In this document: piece after piece, positions 32,946 through 33,763 of the stretch
Layout of the letters: every line of letters begins with the position of its first letter
How positions within the stretch are numbered: the first letter of the stretch is position 1
DNA from: a bacterium
GTDB lineage: Bacteria > UBP4 > UBA4092 > JAOAEQ01
NCBI GenBank assembly: GCA_026416715.1
Contig: JAOAEQ010000028.1
Span: 1-33,763 of the forward strand
Reading direction: 5' to 3'
Length of the DNA stretch: 33,763 bases
Made by a program: the position numbers and the translations under genes
The notes under the pieces: generated by a model
Database searches by the model: none
Seen by the model: only the letters and a program-made list of their open reading frames with translations
Told to the model about the DNA's origin: nothing

Positions 32946-33164
32946 TTAACGAAACAGGTAAGTTAATACAGTTGATAACGCAATATCAAGGAGATATAAA
33001 TATATCAAAGTTATCACCACCGATATCGCTACTACACCAGTTGACCCAGCGACTGATTTTCGATCTGGCCAAGCTACTTTTTGTAATTCGATTTTAACTT
33101 CGCGAAGAAAAATTTTTATTCTTACAAATATATTCGGTTTTTTTTCCTTAGTTTCGTTTGCCAT
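32946..33164 (-). CDS. secE: Preprotein translocase subunit SecE
   Basis: 72 residues, the short single-helix form found in most bacteria. The amphipathic stretch FLREVKIELQKVAWPDRKSV is the universal SecE signature, followed by one membrane helix (VVAISVVITLIYLYLLDIAL). It clamps SecY in the SecYEG channel. The position between tRNA-Trp and nusG is the normal order. GGTGA is a weak ribosome site about 12 nt before ATG. Confidence 0.95.
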   Translation of the reverse strand: MANETKEKKPNIFVRIKIFLREVKIELQKVAWPDRKSVAGSTGVVAISVVITLIYLYLLDIALSTVLTYLFR

Positions 33165-33184
33165 AAAAATAAATATTCACCGAT

Positions 33185-33204
33185 TAGAATACAATTGTAT
33201 TCTA
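33185..33204. promoter_or_regulatory. Perfect 20-bp palindrome upstream of secE
   Basis: TAGAATACAA followed by its exact reverse complement TTGTATTCTA, no spacer, 20 nt before the secE start. It may be a protein binding site; with no loop it is a poor terminator. Confidence 0.5.
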
Positions 33205-33301
33205 GCTAACCGCAGATGCCTATGCGTCTATTTCATTTCCTATATCAGATGTTTATTATCGCTAGTGTTAATCTTACGCTACTTTGCGAAAGTTTGTTAT
33301 C

Positions 33302-33377
33302 TGGCAGGCCAGGAGGGACTTGAACCCCCAACACCCGGTTTTGGAGACCGGCGCTCTACCATTAGAGCTACTGGCCT
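33302..33377 (-). tRNA. trnW: tRNA-Trp (anticodon CCA), 3' CCA encoded
   Basis: A cloverleaf can be folded on the minus strand: acceptor AGGCCAG/CTGGCCT, D-stem GCTC/GAGC, anticodon stem CCGGT/ACCGG with loop CTCCAAA giving anticodon CCA, T-loop TTCAAGT, discriminator G, and an encoded CCA end (33302-33304). A Trp tRNA between tuf/rpmG and secE is the classical arrangement. Confidence 0.95.
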
Positions 33378-33384
33378 AAATTAT

Positions 33385-33457
33385 AAAATCCAAAATCCAA
33401 ATGAATTTACAGTAATGACTAACATTATCGATATTTAGACTTAGGGATTTTGGATTT
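33385..33457. repeat. 7-bp unit repeat pair between rpmG and tRNA-Trp
   Basis: AAAATCC twice in tandem (33385-33398) and a perfect 13-bp inverted match of AAATCCAAAATCC (33386-33398) at 33445-33457. The right arm ends 5 nt from the rpmG stop. Confidence 0.65.
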
Positions 33458-33462
33458 GAAAT

Positions 33463-33612
33463 TTACTTGGTTTCTTTATGGATAGTATGTTTTCCACACC
33501 AGGCACAGAACTTCTTTATTTCTAATTTATCCTGCGTTTTTTTCTTATTTTTTGTTGTATGGTAGTTTCTTCGTTTACATTCACTACACGCTAAGGTTAT
33601 TGCTGTTCTCAT
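33463..33612 (-). CDS. rpmG: 50S ribosomal protein L33
   Basis: 49 residues, typical L33 length. The start [20 protein letters not shown], with KNKK following, and the end [16 protein letters not shown] show the zinc-binding form with two C-x2-C pairs (ACSEC and FCAWC). L33 is a small E-site protein of the large subunit. It lies between tuf and tRNA-Trp, the usual place. No clear ribosome site was seen. Zinc-type L33 requires zinc; a Cys-free paralogue could exist elsewhere. Confidence 0.95.
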   Translation of the reverse strand: MRTAITLACSECKRRNYHTTKNKKKTQDKLEIKKFCAWCGKHTIHKETK

Positions 33613-33686
33613 AATCTATTGGTGCAATCAAAGTTATCTGGACTGATTTCGAAAAAGACAATTTGATACCATCCGTATTTCCTGTT

Positions 33687-33763
33687 TTATTTAATGATTT
33701 CGCTGACCACGCCTGCGCCGACGGTATGGCCTCCTTCCCGAATGGCGAACCGTAACCCTTGCT
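33687..33763 (-). CDS. tuf: Elongation factor Tu, C-terminal end (cut by window edge)
   Basis: The last 24 residues, QGLRFAIREGGHTVGAGV followed by VSEIIK and stop, are the universal EF-Tu C-terminus. The gene continues beyond the right edge. It heads the cluster tuf-rpmG-trnW-secE-nusG-rplK-rplA; the gap to rpmG is 74 nt. Confidence 0.96.
   Translation of the reverse strand, partial: QGLRFAIREGGHTVGAGVVSEIIK

Noticed and set aside
1-33763. CRISPR array, transposase or prophage
   Set aside because: No evenly spaced 24-40 bp repeats, and no DDE transposase, integrase or phage structural gene in any frame. The short unit arrays lack spacers.

Overview
The window is about 34 kb of AT-rich bacterial DNA (roughly 40% GC by eye). 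It carries an ordinary, mostly single-copy chromosomal gene set, with no transposase, integrase, phage gene or CRISPR array. The envelope is probably Gram-negative type: there are a periplasmic adaptor protein, a PepSY protein and several signal peptides. I cannot name the lineage from sequence alone. The mix suggests an uncultured candidate-phylum bacterium rather than a model genus: a bacterial endonuclease Q, an unusual EF-P subtype, a free-standing EF-Tu domain-2 protein, a PflX-type radical SAM protein and secreted zinc-ribbon and beta-propeller proteins.

Layout. 1-2570: the 3' part of a sensor histidine kinase, then a secreted protein of unknown function and a secreted PepSY protein, the last two overlapping by 4 nt. 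2823-3815: a secreted protein with two Cys-pair zinc-ribbon-like sites. 4065-6416: an unusual fusion of a PAP2 lipid phosphatase and a PMT/ArnT-like glycosyltransferase. 6553-8265 (minus): an SO_0444-type permease and a NicO-like membrane protein. Their promoter overlaps a palindromic operator candidate. 8427-11484: an Amidohydro_3 enzyme and tilS. 11558-15149 (minus): efp and mutS. 15390-20725: a GT-C glycosyltransferase, a YfhO protein and an orphan HlyD/MacA-type adaptor. 20798-22162 (minus): a secreted beta-propeller protein. 22468-24346: the EF-Tu domain-2 protein, a methyltransferase and an inositol-monophosphatase family enzyme. 24655-28350: endonuclease Q, an MFS transporter and PflX. 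28412-30718 (minus): a large orphan histidine kinase. 31028-33763 (minus): the translation/transcription cluster tuf - rpmG - tRNA-Trp - secE - nusG - rplK - rplA. It is closed by a strong terminator directly after rplA, so rplJL-rpoBC does not follow as it usually does.

The most striking pattern is not a gene. Scattered through the window are about ten small arrays of two to four copies of a 7-, 8- or 9-bp unit, belonging to about eight unrelated sequence families. In intergenic DNA they come as inverted pairs that can form hairpins, several ending within a few bases of a stop codon (efp, mutS, rpmG). Others lie in frame inside coding genes (tilS, the PAP2-GT fusion, and up to three in one glycosyltransferase), where they encode extra loops. 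This resembles short tandemly repeated repetitive (STRR) elements, but with many co-existing families.

Regulation seen directly: near-consensus promoters for the metal-permease pair, the beta-propeller gene, the MFS gene and the EF-Tu-like gene; stem-loops after many genes; and a mix of genes with strong Shine-Dalgarno sites and genes with a -10 box so close to the start codon that leaderless translation is plausible.
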